The translations under genes and the position numbers were made by a program. A model generated the notes under the pieces. The model saw nothing but the letters and a program-made list of their open reading frames with translations, searched no databases and was not told the origin of the DNA. A stretch of DNA of 64,000 nucleotides from Acidimicrobiia bacterium (lineage in GTDB: Bacteria > Actinomycetota > Acidimicrobiia > IMCC26256 > JAMXLJ01), in NCBI GenBank assembly GCA_035651955.1, contig DASRES010000055.1, positions 1-64,000 on the forward strand, in the 5' to 3' direction. Numbering within the stretch: the first letter of the stretch is position 1; each line of letters opens with the position of its first letter. Positions 42,522 to 51,769 of the stretch are shown here, one piece after another.

Positions 42522-43585
42522 ACGTGGACGACGCCCGCCGGAAGGTCGCCGACGAGTGCCGGCTGCAGGCCGCCGGGTGCGGGTACGTCGGCGCGCCGTT
42601 CTACGAGCACCTCCTGCTCGCGATGGCCGACGACGCGCTCGCCGGCGGCCCGACGTGGGATTTGCTCGGTCCCTACGCCGAGCGTCCGTTCGACGACGCG
42701 TACCGGCTGCGCGTGCTCGGTGGGGTCCACCGGATGGTCCTCGACGGCGACGCGCCCGCGCTCGCCGCGCACTTCCCGTCGACCGGTGGTGACGGCGACG
42801 CGGCCGCGGCCTGGCCTCTCGTACGCCACGTCTTCCGCGACCCGCCGCCGGTGCTGCTCGACGCGATGACCCGCCCGCCCCAGACCAACGAGGTCGGGCG
42901 GTCGGTCTCGCTCGTCCCCGGGTTCCTCACGGTCGCGCGCGAGTTCGGGCTGCCGTTGCGGCTCCTCGAGCTCGGCTCGAGCGCCGGCCTCAACCTGCGC
43001 GTCGACGCATACCGGTACGAGAACGACGGCGCGGCGTGGGGCGACCCGTCGTCACCCGTCCGCTTCGCCGACCTGTGGACCGACGGCCGGCCGCCGCTCG
43101 ACACTCCCGCGCGCATCGCCGAGCGTCGCGGCTGCGACCGCGACCCGATCGACGCGACGAGCGACGACGCGCGCCTGAGGTTGCTGTCATACGTGTGGCC
43201 CGGCCAGCGCGACCGCTTCGAGCTGCTGCGCCACGCGCTCGACGTCGCCGCGCGCTTCCCGGTCGAGATCGACCGCGCCGACGCCGACGAGTGGGTCGAG
43301 CGACAGCTCGAGCGGCGCGCCGACGGCATCGCAACCGTCGTGTTCCACTCCATCGCATGGCAGTACTTCGGCGACGCCGCGCAGGCGCGAGTCCGTGCCG
43401 CGCTGGCACGAGCGGGCGAGCGCGCGACGGTCGACGCTCCTGTCGCGTGGCTGCGGCTCGAACCGGCGGCCGCGGGCGTCCCGACCGAGCTGCGCCTCAC
43501 GACCTGGCCGGACACCGGGGCCGGCGCCGACCGCCTGCTCGCGACGGCCGGGTTCCACTTTGGCCGGGTTCGTTGGCTTTCGTGA
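42518..43585 (+). CDS. DUF2332 family protein
   Basis: A 355-residue protein matching the actinobacterial DUF2332 pattern: ECRLQAAGCGYVGAPFYEHL near 15-34, QTNEVGRSVSLVPGFLTVAR near 124-143 and LLELGSSAGLNLRVDAYRY near 156-174, which resembles a SAM-binding glycine loop. Function unknown; methyltransferase activity is possible. The GTG overlaps the hotdog gene by 4 bases. Confidence 0.82.
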   Translation: MNVDDARRKVADECRLQAAGCGYVGAPFYEHLLLAMADDALAGGPTWDLLGPYAERPFDDAYRLRVLGGVHRMVLDGDAPALAAHFPSTGGDGDAAAAWPLVRHVFRDPPPVLLDAMTRPPQTNEVGRSVSLVPGFLTVAREFGLPLRLLELGSSAGLNLRVDAYRYENDGAAWGDPSSPVRFADLWTDGRPPLDTPARIAERRGCDRDPIDATSDDARLRLLSYVWPGQRDRFELLRHALDVAARFPVEIDRADADEWVERQLERRADGIATVVFHSIAWQYFGDAAQARVRAALARAGERATVDAPVAWLRLEPAAAGVPTELRLTTWPDTGAGADRLLATAGFHFGRVRWLS

Positions 43586-43597
43586 CCTCCTTCCCCG

Positions 43598-43624
43598 TCA
43601 AGTCACGCGTCCCCCTGCCGATCG
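43598..43624 (+). promoter_or_regulatory. Sigma-28-like promoter of the chemoreceptor gene
   Basis: TCAA, a 15-base spacer, then GCCGATCG. It matches TAAA-N15-GCCGATAA at three of four and six of eight positions. Chemoreceptors are classic sigma-28 targets. The leader to the ATG at 43673 would be about 40 bases. Confidence 0.6.
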
Positions 43625-43672
43625 AGTGACAGCGGCGCAGATCGATCGCGCCCGGGGATCGGAGTGACGGAC

Positions 43673-45238
43673 ATGCGGTGGACGGTGGGTCGGAAGCTCG
43701 CGGGGTTGAGCGCGGTCGCGCTCGCCCTCGCGCTCGTCGTGGGCATCGTCGGCTGGAACGGGACCGGCCGTGTGCACGGGGATCTGCAGCGCGTGGTCGC
43801 GGCCAACGCCGCGCAACGCGAGCAGGCCGAGGTCGACGCCTCGCACGACAACGTGATGTCCGACGTCCTCATGGTGCTGCGCGCCGCCGACGACGGCGAG
43901 CTGAGCGACGCGCGTGCCGCGCTGGGCGACGACGCGAAGACGCTCGTGGAGAAGGTCCAGGGCGTCCGCCGGGCGAACCTGAGCCCGTCGATCAACGCGG
44001 CGGCCGACGCGCTCCTGCCCGAGGCCCGTGACTTCGTCGCGTCGACGCAGAAGCTCGCGGCGATGCGCGGTCAGTCGCCCGAGGCGATCGACGCGGCGTT
44101 CCGTCCGTACAACGACGCGTTCGGCACCTTCACGGACCACATCGACGCGCTGACAGCCCGCGTGCAGAAGGCGGCCGTGACCGACGCGTCGTCGGCCGGC
44201 TCGGCCACGAGCTCCGCTCGCATGCTGATCGTGCTCGTCCTCGCGATCGGCATGGTGATCGTCATCGCGATCGCGGCCCGCCTCGCCCTGGGCATCACAC
44301 GGCCGCTGCGCCGCAGCGTCGAGAGTCTCGAGGCCCTCGCGCAGCGGGATCTCACGCGCAGGCTGGAGGTCACGACGACCGACGAGACCGCGCAGATGGC
44401 GACCGCGCTGAACGCGGCGATCGACGGCCTGCGCGACGCGCTCGGGTCCATCTCACAGGGTTCGGAGCAGCTCGCCACGGCCTCGAACGGGTTGCTCTCG
44501 ACGAGCTCGCGGGTCAGCGAGGGTGCCGACGTCGCCGCGTCCCAGACGGGTGTCGTCGCCGCCGCCGGCGAGCAGGTGAGCGCGAACAGCCAGAGCGTCG
44601 CGAGTGCCGTCGAGGAGATGAACGCCAGCATCCACGAGATCGCGCGTCACGCGTCCGAGGCGTCGGGCGTCGCCGCGGAGGCCGTCACGATCGCGGCGAG
44701 CGCCGACGAGCGCGTCAACCGGCTCGGCGTGAGCAGCGCCGAGATCGGTGAGGTGCTCGACCTCATCTCGTCCATCGCCGACCAGACGAACCTGCTCGCG
44801 CTCAACGCGACCATCGAGGCCGCGCGCGCCGGCGAGGCGGGGAAGGGCTTCGCGGTCGTGGCGAACGAGGTGAAGGAGCTCGCGAGCGAGACGGGTCGCG
44901 CGACCGCGGACATCGCGGCGAAGGTCGCGGCCATCCGCGAGGACACCTCGGGCGCGGTCGAGGCGATCAGCCAGATCGGCGAGATCATCGGTCGCATCAA
45001 CGACATCCAGACGACCATCGCATCGGCGGTCGAGGAGCAGGCCGCCACGACGAGCGAGATCGGTCGCAGCGTCGACGAGGCCGCGCGCGGCGCGAGCGAC
45101 ATCGCCAAGAGCATCGAGGACGTGAACGGCGCGGTCCAGGTCGCGGCGCAGGGCGCGAACGAGACGCAGGCAGCCGCCGGTGAGGTCAGCCGGACGGCCG
45201 ACGAGCTGCGCGCCCTCGTCGCCGGCTTCCGCTACTGA
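43673..45238 (+). CDS. Methyl-accepting chemotaxis protein
   Basis: Transmembrane chemoreceptor of 521 residues. A first span lies at about 9-31 and a second at about 183-207 ([18 protein letters not shown]); the roughly 150-residue helical region between is a 4HB-type sensor. HAMP follows ([20 protein letters not shown]). The signalling tip [20 protein letters not shown] and [17 protein letters not shown] are diagnostic. No CheR-docking pentapeptide is visible. An upstream GTG (43664) is possible, but GGAG lies 8 bases before the ATG at 43673. Confidence 0.95.
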   Translation: MRWTVGRKLAGLSAVALALALVVGIVGWNGTGRVHGDLQRVVAANAAQREQAEVDASHDNVMSDVLMVLRAADDGELSDARAALGDDAKTLVEKVQGVRRANLSPSINAAADALLPEARDFVASTQKLAAMRGQSPEAIDAAFRPYNDAFGTFTDHIDALTARVQKAAVTDASSAGSATSSARMLIVLVLAIGMVIVIAIAARLALGITRPLRRSVESLEALAQRDLTRRLEVTTTDETAQMATALNAAIDGLRDALGSISQGSEQLATASNGLLSTSSRVSEGADVAASQTGVVAAAGEQVSANSQSVASAVEEMNASIHEIARHASEASGVAAEAVTIAASADERVNRLGVSSAEIGEVLDLISSIADQTNLLALNATIEAARAGEAGKGFAVVANEVKELASETGRATADIAAKVAAIREDTSGAVEAISQIGEIIGRINDIQTTIASAVEEQAATTSEIGRSVDEAARGASDIAKSIEDVNGAVQVAAQGANETQAAAGEVSRTADELRALVAGFRY

Positions 45239-45259
45239 TCGCGTCGCCGGTCTCGGCCC

Positions 45260-46066
45260 TCATGCGCCCAGCCGCGTGAGCGCATCACCCAGCCAGTCGA
45301 CGCTGCGGCGAATCGCCGCGCCGTAGCCCTCCTCCTCGATGCGCGGGCCGATGAGCTCCAGGTCGAACGGGCCGGCGTACCCGGCGTCGAGGACCTGGCC
45401 GAGGATGCGCTCGATCGGCACGTCGCCGTCACCGGGGACGAGACGCGCCGGCGTCGACAGCGTCCCGACCGCGTAGTCGCTCACCTGCACGAGCCGGAAC
45501 GTGTCCACGCCGCGCGCGATCGTCTCGGCGAGGCCGCGCTCGGCCCAGCACGCGTTGATCTCCATGCAGACGCCGGTCCCCATCCGGCGCGCCAGGTCGA
45601 CGACGTCGGCGAGCGTGTGCACGAACCCGACGTCCGCGCGCAGCGAGTTCGTGTGCTCGACCGCGAGCGCGACGCCCCGCTCGCGCGCGAGCGTGACGAC
45701 GGGCGCGATCGCCTCCTCGAGCGCGTCCGCGGCCTCCTCCCACGTGAGACGCCCCGCCGGGCCGGTCGTCACCACGAGGCACGGTGCGCCGAGCGCGTGC
45801 GCGCCGTCGAGCGCGCGCACCAACCGCGCGCGCTGCCCGTCCCACTGCGCGGGCCGGTCGAGGTGGAACGGTCCGATGCCGATCACGTTCGCCACGCGGA
45901 TCCCCGCATCGCGTACGCGAGCGATGCCCTCGTCCCACCCGAACCGGTCGAGCTTCGCCATCGACACGCCGACGTTCGTGATGCCCGCCTCGGCGTAGAA
46001 CTCGAGGTCCTCCGCGAGCGACCAGTCGTAGCTGGAGATCGCGCTGACGGAGACACGCGGGTGCAT
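45260..46066 (-). CDS. Sugar phosphate isomerase/epimerase-like TIM-barrel protein
   Basis: A 268-residue xylose-isomerase-like (AP endonuclease 2 fold) protein: DLEFYAEAGITNVGVSMAKL near 20-39, LAVEHTN with metal-ligand Glu, CMEINACWAERG, VQVSDYAVGT and DLELIGPRIEEEGY near the end supply the usual metal ligands. Substrate unknown. It lies 6 bases after the SDR, probably in one operon. Confidence 0.85.
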   Translation of the reverse strand: MHPRVSVSAISSYDWSLAEDLEFYAEAGITNVGVSMAKLDRFGWDEGIARVRDAGIRVANVIGIGPFHLDRPAQWDGQRARLVRALDGAHALGAPCLVVTTGPAGRLTWEEAADALEEAIAPVVTLARERGVALAVEHTNSLRADVGFVHTLADVVDLARRMGTGVCMEINACWAERGLAETIARGVDTFRLVQVSDYAVGTLSTPARLVPGDGDVPIERILGQVLDAGYAGPFDLELIGPRIEEEGYGAAIRRSVDWLGDALTRLGA

Positions 46067-46072
46067 CGGCGC

Positions 46073-46855
46073 TCAGCCCAGGACGAGACCGCGGGCGATG
46101 CTGCTCCCGCCGTCGAGCTGCAGGTTGATGCCGGTCAGGAACTCCGACTCCCGGCTCGCGAGGTACACGACCGCGTACGCGACGTCGCGCGCGACGCCGA
46201 GTCGCGTGAGGTGCATGCCCTCCATGCGCGCGCGGCGCTCGTCCGTCATGTCGGCGTCGCGACGGTCGTTCAGCACGTACCCGGGGCTGACGGTGTTGCA
46301 CCGGATCCCGTCCCGGGCGTAGTCGACCGCGATCGAGCGCGTCAGCGCGTTGAGCCCGCCCTTGCTCGCGACGTACGCGGCGAAGCCCGGGCTCGCTCGC
46401 TCGGCCTGCCGGCTCGACACGTTGACGATCGCGCCGTGACCGGCCCGTCGCATGTGGGGGATCGCGGCACGACACAGGCGCATCGGCGCGGTGAGATTGA
46501 CCCGCAACGCCTGCTCCCACGCCGCGTCGCCGATCTCGCCGACGGGACCGTCGCGCTCGACCGTCGACGAGACCGCGTTGTTGACCAGCACCGTGAGCCC
46601 GCCGAAGTGCGTAGCCGCCGCGTCGACGAGCGTGTCGCACGCCGCGGGGTCGTCGAGGTCGGCGGCGACGAACGTCGCGTCGCCACCGCCGCGCACGATC
46701 TCGTCGACGACGGCGTCGCCACGGGTCTTGTCGCGGCCGGTCACCGTGACCCGCGCGCCCTCGCGCGCGAGCTCGATCGCGACGGCCCGTCCGATGCCCG
46801 CGGTCGAGCCGGTCACGAGCGCGACCTCCCCGGCGAGACGCACGTTCCCCTCCAC
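46073..46855 (-). CDS. Short-chain dehydrogenase/reductase
   Basis: A 260-residue SDR with VTGSTAGIGR near 14-23, NNAVSSTV, NVSSRQAERA and catalytic YVASKGG near 160, ending LQLDGGSSIARG. GTG start with AGGTCGAGC before it. A perfect 18-base palindrome overlaps the -10 box (see 46862-46882). Confidence 0.88.
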   Translation of the reverse strand: MEGNVRLAGEVALVTGSTAGIGRAVAIELAREGARVTVTGRDKTRGDAVVDEIVRGGGDATFVAADLDDPAACDTLVDAAATHFGGLTVLVNNAVSSTVERDGPVGEIGDAAWEQALRVNLTAPMRLCRAAIPHMRRAGHGAIVNVSSRQAERASPGFAAYVASKGGLNALTRSIAVDYARDGIRCNTVSPGYVLNDRRDADMTDERRARMEGMHLTRLGVARDVAYAVVYLASRESEFLTGINLQLDGGSSIARGLVLG

Positions 46856-46861
46856 GCTCGA

Positions 46862-46882
46862 CCTGACGCCGGCGTCAGGCTA
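46862..46882 (-). promoter_or_regulatory. Promoter with palindromic operator, copy 2 (CCTGACG-N4-CGTCAGG)
   Basis: CCTGACGCCGGCGTCAGG (46862-46879) is a perfect palindrome. On the minus strand it overlaps a TAGCCT -10 box (46877-46882) upstream of the SDR GTG at 46855. The arms are identical to those at 41206-41223. The TetR or FadR type of repressor is a guess. Confidence 0.65.
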
Positions 46883-47785
46883 CCAGGCGACCTCCGCGCA
46901 GCCTTCGTGGCTGTCCGGCTCGACCTGCAGCGTCGCGTGCTCGATCGAGAAGCGGTCGCGCAGCACGACGCGGGCTTGGTCGAGCACGGCGTGGCTGTCG
47001 ACGTCCTCGCCGACCATGAGGTGCGCGGACGCGACGTCCATCTCGGATGTGAGCGTCCAGACGTGGACGTCGTGCACGTCGACGACACCGGGCAGCGTCG
47101 CGAGCTGGGCGCGCAACGCGTCGACGTCGATGTCCTTCGGCGCGACCTGCAGCAGGATGCGCAGGGCCTGCCCGCCGATGCGCACGGTGCGCGGGAGGAT
47201 GAACAGCCCGATCGCGGCACCGATGATCGGGTCGATGAGCCGCCACCCCGTCGTGACGAGCACGATCGCGGCGACGATCGTCCCGACGGATCCGAGCGTG
47301 TCCGCGACGACCTCGAGGAACGCGCCCTCGACGTTGAGGCTCTCACCCGCGCCGCGGCGCAGGAGCAGCAGCGCGGTCACGTTGGCGACGAGCCCGATCG
47401 TCGCGACGACGAGCACCGGCGCGCCGACGACGTGGGGCGGGTCGCCGAAGCGCAACGCCGCCTCGACGAGCACGAACATCGCGACCGCGAACAGCAGCAC
47501 GGCGTTCACGAGCGCGGCGAGGATCTCGAGGCGGTAGAGCCCGTAGGTCCGCCCGGGATCGCGCACCGGGCGCTGCGCGACCTGGATGGCCGCGAGCGCG
47601 AGCCCGAGCCCGGCGACGTCCGTCAGCACGTGGCCCGCGTCGGACAGCAGCGCGAGCGAGTTCGTCAGGAGCGCGGTGACCACCTCGACGACGAACACGA
47701 CGACGCCGAGCAGGAGCGCGACGACGAGCGGGCGACGGTGACGGGCCCCCGCGCTGGTGTACGCGTGGCCCGCAGGGCCGCTCAC
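46880..47785 (-). CDS. Cation diffusion facilitator (CzcD/ZitB-like)
   Basis: Metal/proton antiporter of 301 residues with six predicted spans. The metal site motif SLALLSDAGHVLTDVAGLGL (about 43-62) carries the HxxxD pair, and EVVADTLGSVGTIVAA near 157 the second set. A cytosolic C-terminal domain has DVHDVHVWTLTSEMDVASAH. Zn, Cd or Co is likely; specificity is not resolved. The GTG overlaps the upstream membrane protein stop. Confidence 0.92.
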   Translation of the reverse strand: MSGPAGHAYTSAGARHRRPLVVALLLGVVVFVVEVVTALLTNSLALLSDAGHVLTDVAGLGLALAAIQVAQRPVRDPGRTYGLYRLEILAALVNAVLLFAVAMFVLVEAALRFGDPPHVVGAPVLVVATIGLVANVTALLLLRRGAGESLNVEGAFLEVVADTLGSVGTIVAAIVLVTTGWRLIDPIIGAAIGLFILPRTVRIGGQALRILLQVAPKDIDVDALRAQLATLPGVVDVHDVHVWTLTSEMDVASAHLMVGEDVDSHAVLDQARVVLRDRFSIEHATLQVEPDSHEGCAEVAW

Positions 47786-48948
47786 GGAACCCGTTGCGGA
47801 CCGGTCACCTGGTCGACTGTACCGGCGGGGCGACGGGCCGCCGTCGTGTCACCGTGTCGCGCCGTGCGCACCGGTCGCGGCCGTCGCAGCCGGAGCGCGG
47901 CCGCCACGACCGTTCCCACACCGAGCCCGAGCGCGTTGGTCACGACGCCGCGCGCGAGCACGTCCGGGAGCGTGGACGGCACCTGCGACCGCGTGATCGA
48001 CGTGATGTCCGCGAACCCGCCCGCGACGAGCAGGAAGACCGCGGCGATGAGGATCATCGGCGTCGCGTCGTACGGATCGCGACCGCGCCGCAACAGCATC
48101 GCGAGCGCGCCGATCCCGACGACGCAGCCCGCGATCGAGTAGATGCTCGAACCGACGTCGGACAGCGTCGACGCGGTGCTCGCACCCCAGTACCCGGCGA
48201 CGTGCATCGCCTCGCCCGCGACGAGCAGCGCGATCGCGACGCCGAGCACGGCGGGCCAGATGCGCGTGCGCGACGCGAGCACGACGAGCGCGGCGAGCCC
48301 GACGGCGATCCCGATCCAGGGCAGGACCGACGGGCCGGGCACCCAGGTGACGTCGCCCACCGCGTGCAACCGGCGCGTGCCGTAGTCGATCGGGACCTGC
48401 CAGCCCCCGATGACGACATGGCTGTGACCGGGGTCGCGCGTCACCTGTGGCGGGGCGGCACCGCCCATCCAGTGCGCGCGATGGTCGTGCCAGCGTGCAG
48501 TCCGGGACGACGAGATCTTCCGCCATCCCGGCGCGGCGTTCGCGTCGTAGCTCGGCGGCGCCGACGCGGTCGGGATCGTCGACCGGTTGAGGAACACCGC
48601 CGGCGACTTCGTGTTCTCGTAGACGCCGCGCGGCCCGACGCGCAGGTACGGCTCGCCCTGGTACCCGAGCACGACCGCATCCGTTCCCGTCGTGTTCGTC
48701 AGCTCGAGCTTCCCGCCGAGGTCGACCGACCGCACCGTGAGACCGGGCACCGCGGGCTCGACGCCCCGCACCGTGGTCCGGTAGTTCGTAGGTTGCACGC
48801 CGCCGACGCCGTGGGCCCAGGCCGGCAGCGCGTCGACGACGACCACCGCGGCCGCCGCGACGAGCACGGCGAGAACGACCGCCGTACGGGTGACGACGGC
48901 GCCCAGCAGCTCGACGGCGCGCGCAGGACGGGCCACGACACGGATCAT
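47782..48948 (-). CDS. Membrane protein of a metal-related operon
   Basis: A 388-residue protein. An N-terminal span/signal anchor at about 19-45 (TAVVLAVLVAAAAVVVVDAL) is followed by an extracellular part with LELTNTTGTDAVVLGYQGEP and a His-rich stretch (WHDHRAHWMGG, DPGHSHVVIGG), then five or so spans from about residue 213. His-rich extracellular segments suggest metal handling. Coupled to the CDF gene and divergent from a YcnI-like gene. Function not established. Confidence 0.75.
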   Translation of the reverse strand: MIRVVARPARAVELLGAVVTRTAVVLAVLVAAAAVVVVDALPAWAHGVGGVQPTNYRTTVRGVEPAVPGLTVRSVDLGGKLELTNTTGTDAVVLGYQGEPYLRVGPRGVYENTKSPAVFLNRSTIPTASAPPSYDANAAPGWRKISSSRTARWHDHRAHWMGGAAPPQVTRDPGHSHVVIGGWQVPIDYGTRRLHAVGDVTWVPGPSVLPWIGIAVGLAALVVLASRTRIWPAVLGVAIALLVAGEAMHVAGYWGASTASTLSDVGSSIYSIAGCVVGIGALAMLLRRGRDPYDATPMILIAAVFLLVAGGFADITSITRSQVPSTLPDVLARGVVTNALGLGVGTVVAAALRLRRPRPVRTARHGDTTAARRPAGTVDQVTGPQRVP

Positions 48949-48976
48949 CGCGCCCGAACAGGCAAGATGACGTGCC

Positions 48977-49849
48977 GTGGCAGCGAAGGACAGCACCGTT
49001 CGTGCCCGCCGGCAGACGCGTGCCGCGGTGCGCGTGCTCGTCGTCGCGGCGCTCGCCGTGATCCCGCTCGTCGTGTCGTGGCCGCGCGCGTCTGCCGCGG
49101 TCGCACCCGAGCCGGCCGCCGTCGCGCCCGGCAACGTCGTGACGATCGGGTTCCAGGTCGTGAACGACCGGGCGCCGCACGCGACGACGCGCGTCGAGAT
49201 CGACTTCCCCATCCACCCCGCGATCGTCAACGCGGACGCGGTGCCGGTCCCGGGGTGGACCGTGCGCATGGATCGGCGCCCGCTCGCGCACCCAGTGCCG
49301 ACCCCCGACGGCCCCGCGGGCGACGCCGTTCGCCGGCTCGTCTGGACCGGCGGACCGCTGACGGGCGCGAACCTCGTGCGGTTCACGATCGACGCCGGAC
49401 CGATTCCGTCGTCGGTGGGGACGATCGGTTTCACCGCGGTGCAGACGTACGACGACGGCGTGGTGGTGCGCTGGCACGACGATCCGTCGAAGCAGAGCGC
49501 GTCGCACCCCGCCCCGTACCTCGACGTGAGCCGGTTCGCGGCGACGCGGCCGGCAGCCGCGGCCGCGCCGCTCGACGCGGCGTTCAACCTCGACGAGAAG
49601 CGCGCGATCGACCGTCGGGTCCGGCTGCTCGTCCGCAACGGCGAGGTCGCGACACCCGACGATCTCGAGTCCGCGCGGTGGCTCTCGCTGCTCGCGGTGG
49701 TCGTCGGGCTCGCCGGGCTCGCGCTCGGCGGCGCTGCGTTCCTGGCGGTCAGGCGCGCACGCCGCGATGGCGCGCTGGGCCCGCGCGACCCGCATGACGC
49801 GCCGGGCGCGGACCACGGCGCGACCGCGAGCGCCGCGCCCGAGCCGTAG
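48977..49849 (+). CDS. YcnI-like (DUF1775) cell-surface protein
   Basis: A 290-residue protein with an N-terminal signal (VLVVAALAVIPLVVSWPRAS) and ectodomain resembling DUF1775 (PGNVVTIGFQVVNDRAPHAT, VEIDFP, GWTVRMDRRP, VRRLVWTGGPLTGANLVRF). A C-terminal span is near 236-256, and an Asp/Ala-rich cytosolic tail follows. Family members are linked to copper. The Trp and His typical of YcnI copper sites are not all evident, so the assignment is moderate. Confidence 0.72.
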   Translation: MAAKDSTVRARRQTRAAVRVLVVAALAVIPLVVSWPRASAAVAPEPAAVAPGNVVTIGFQVVNDRAPHATTRVEIDFPIHPAIVNADAVPVPGWTVRMDRRPLAHPVPTPDGPAGDAVRRLVWTGGPLTGANLVRFTIDAGPIPSSVGTIGFTAVQTYDDGVVVRWHDDPSKQSASHPAPYLDVSRFAATRPAAAAAPLDAAFNLDEKRAIDRRVRLLVRNGEVATPDDLESARWLSLLAVVVGLAGLALGGAAFLAVRRARRDGALGPRDPHDAPGADHGATASAAPEP

Positions 49850-49868
49850 CCGGCGCGAGCATTCGCGC

Positions 49869-50651
49869 GTGAGCGACGACCCGGTCCGGCGCTTCGCGCG
49901 CCTCGTCGAGGTGCCGGAGGAGGAGATCCGCCTCGACGAGGCCGCGCTCCTCCTGCCGACGTGCGTACGGCCGGTCGACGTCGCCGACGGGCTCGCGCGC
50001 CTCGACGACCTCGCGGACGGCTGCTCCGCGCGCGACGCCGACGGCCTGAGCCGGTACCTCTTCGTCGAGAACGCCTTCCGTGGCGACACCGACGACTACG
50101 AGGACCCGCGGAACTCGTTCCTCGACGACGTGCTGACGCGGCGCAAGGGCATCCCGATCACGTTGAGCGTGCTGATGCTCGAGGTCGGCCGGCGCCTCGA
50201 CGTGCCGCTCGCCGGCGTGGGGATGCCCGGTCACTTCCTCGTGCGCGACGCGCGGGACGCAGACGCGTTCTTCGACCCGTTCCACGGCGGTGCTCGCATC
50301 GATGCGGCGGGCGCGCGGTCGCTCCACGCCGCGCTGCGCGGGGACGAGTCGTTCGGGCCGGAGCTCCTCGACCCGGTCGGGCCGCGGGCGATCCTGTCGC
50401 GGATGCTCGCGAACCTGCAGCACTCGTTCATGTCGCGCCGTCCCGCGGCCGTCGTCCCCGTCGTCCGCATGCGATGCGCGATCCCCGGGCTGTCGCGCGC
50501 CGAACGGCACCACCTCGCGACGCTGCTCGGCTCGCTCGGCGACTTCGAGGAGGCGGGCGTCATGCTCGAGCAGCTCGCGACGGAGCTGACCGGTACCGAC
50601 GCCGACCGTGTTCGCCGGCAGGCCGTCGCGCTGCGCGCTCGTGGGAACTGA
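49869..50651 (+). CDS. SirB1-family transglutaminase-like protein
   Basis: A 260-residue protein with the SirB1/transglutaminase-like block FLDDVLTRRKGIPITLSVLM and VPLAGVGMPGHFLVR near 78-120. A C-terminal TPR-like segment (LSRMLANLQHSF, LATLLGSLGDFEEAGVMLEQ) follows. Biochemical role unknown in the family. The GTG at 49869 lacks a clear ribosome site. It lies 6 bases before the next gene. Confidence 0.85.
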   Translation: MSDDPVRRFARLVEVPEEEIRLDEAALLLPTCVRPVDVADGLARLDDLADGCSARDADGLSRYLFVENAFRGDTDDYEDPRNSFLDDVLTRRKGIPITLSVLMLEVGRRLDVPLAGVGMPGHFLVRDARDADAFFDPFHGGARIDAAGARSLHAALRGDESFGPELLDPVGPRAILSRMLANLQHSFMSRRPAAVVPVVRMRCAIPGLSRAERHHLATLLGSLGDFEEAGVMLEQLATELTGTDADRVRRQAVALRARGN

Positions 50652-50657
50652 CGAGCG

Positions 50658-51293
50658 ATGGACGAGCGTGAGCTGCCGATGTTCCCGCTCGGCACGGTGC
50701 TCTTCCCGTTCGCACCGCTGCCGCTGCACGTGTTCGAGCCGCGCTACCGCGCCCTGGTCCGGCACTGCCTCGACACCGAACCCGAGTTCGGCGTCGTGCT
50801 CATCGAGCGCGGCTCGGAAGTCGGCGGCGGCGACACGCGCTTCGGCATCGGGACGGTCGCGCGCATCGTGCAGCTCGCCGAGCTCCCGGACGGCCGGTCG
50901 CTCCTCGTCGCGGTCGGCACACGACGCATCCGTGTCGAGGACTGGCTGCCCGACGACCCCTATCCGCGCGCGCTCGTCGCGCCGTTCGAGGACGACGAGC
51001 GCACCGGCGACGTACCCGGCACGCTCGTCGACGACGTGCGGCGCGTGTTGTTGCGTGTCACGTCGTTGCGCAGCGAGCTCGGCGTTCCGTCGCCGTCGGC
51101 CGACCCGCCCGTCCCAGATCACCACGACGACGTGGCGCGCGCGTCGTTCGAGCTCGCGGCGCGCGCGCACGTGAACCCGCTCGACGCGCAGCGCGTGCTC
51201 GAGCAGACGAACGCCCACGCGCGGCTCGCGATGCTGCACGAGCTGTTGACCGACGAAGCCACCGTCCTCGAGCACCAGCTCGGAGCGGGGTGA
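50658..51293 (+). CDS. LON substrate-binding-domain protein
   Basis: A 211-residue stand-alone LON N-domain: ELPMFPLGTVLFPFAPLPLH near 5-24, VFEPRYRALV, FGVVLIERGSEVGGGD and FGIGTVARIVQLAELPDGRS are the family landmarks. It lacks the AAA and protease domains of Lon; role unknown. It probably shares an operon with the SirB1-like gene. Confidence 0.9.
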   Translation: MDERELPMFPLGTVLFPFAPLPLHVFEPRYRALVRHCLDTEPEFGVVLIERGSEVGGGDTRFGIGTVARIVQLAELPDGRSLLVAVGTRRIRVEDWLPDDPYPRALVAPFEDDERTGDVPGTLVDDVRRVLLRVTSLRSELGVPSPSADPPVPDHHDDVARASFELAARAHVNPLDAQRVLEQTNAHARLAMLHELLTDEATVLEHQLGAG

Positions 51294-51330
51294 CGCGAGG
51301 CGGCCCGGTTTTCGGCCCCGCGACAAGCGG

Positions 51331-51336
51331 TAGGGT
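51331..51336 (+). promoter_or_regulatory. -10 box of a probably leaderless transcript
   Basis: TAGGGT, 6 bases before the GTG at 51343 with no ribosome-binding site between. Confidence 0.45.
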
Positions 51337-51342
51337 CCGGTC

Positions 51343-51702
51343 GTGGAACCCGACGAGGCACGTCAGCGGTTGGAGGCCGAGAAGTCGCGCGTGGAAGGGC
51401 TGATCCGCGACCTGCGCGGCGAGCTCGGTCCCGGATCAGAGAGCGACGAGGTGTCGGAGCTGGCCGACTACGACCAGCACCCCGCGGACTTGGGCAGCGA
51501 GACCTTCGAGCGCGAGAAGGATCTCTCGATCCTGGAGTCGCTCGAGTCCGAGCTCGCGGAGCTCGAGGCCGCGCTCCAGCGCGTCGACGACGGCACCTAC
51601 GGGATCGACGAGGTGACCGGCGAGCCGATCCCGACCGAACGGCTCGAGGCGTACCCGACCGCGCGCACCAACGTCGGGACCGAGCGGCGCGAACAACAGT
51701 GA
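51343..51702 (+). CDS. TraR/DksA-like protein without a zinc finger
   Basis: A 119-residue protein with the coiled-coil half of DksA-like proteins (RQRLEAEKSRVEGLIRDL, ETFEREKDLSILESLESEL) and the end segment RVDDGTYGIDEVTGEPIPTE. In DksA this end reads YGxCxxCG; here there is no cysteine at all, as in YteA-like relatives. RNA polymerase binding through the secondary channel is possible but not shown. Confidence 0.8.
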   Translation: MEPDEARQRLEAEKSRVEGLIRDLRGELGPGSESDEVSELADYDQHPADLGSETFEREKDLSILESLESELAELEAALQRVDDGTYGIDEVTGEPIPTERLEAYPTARTNVGTERREQQ

Positions 51703-51769
51703 CAGAGTGCGGACGAACGCCGGCCGTGGGCGGATGCCCGGGACGGCCGGCGCCGAGGGAGCCATAGAC

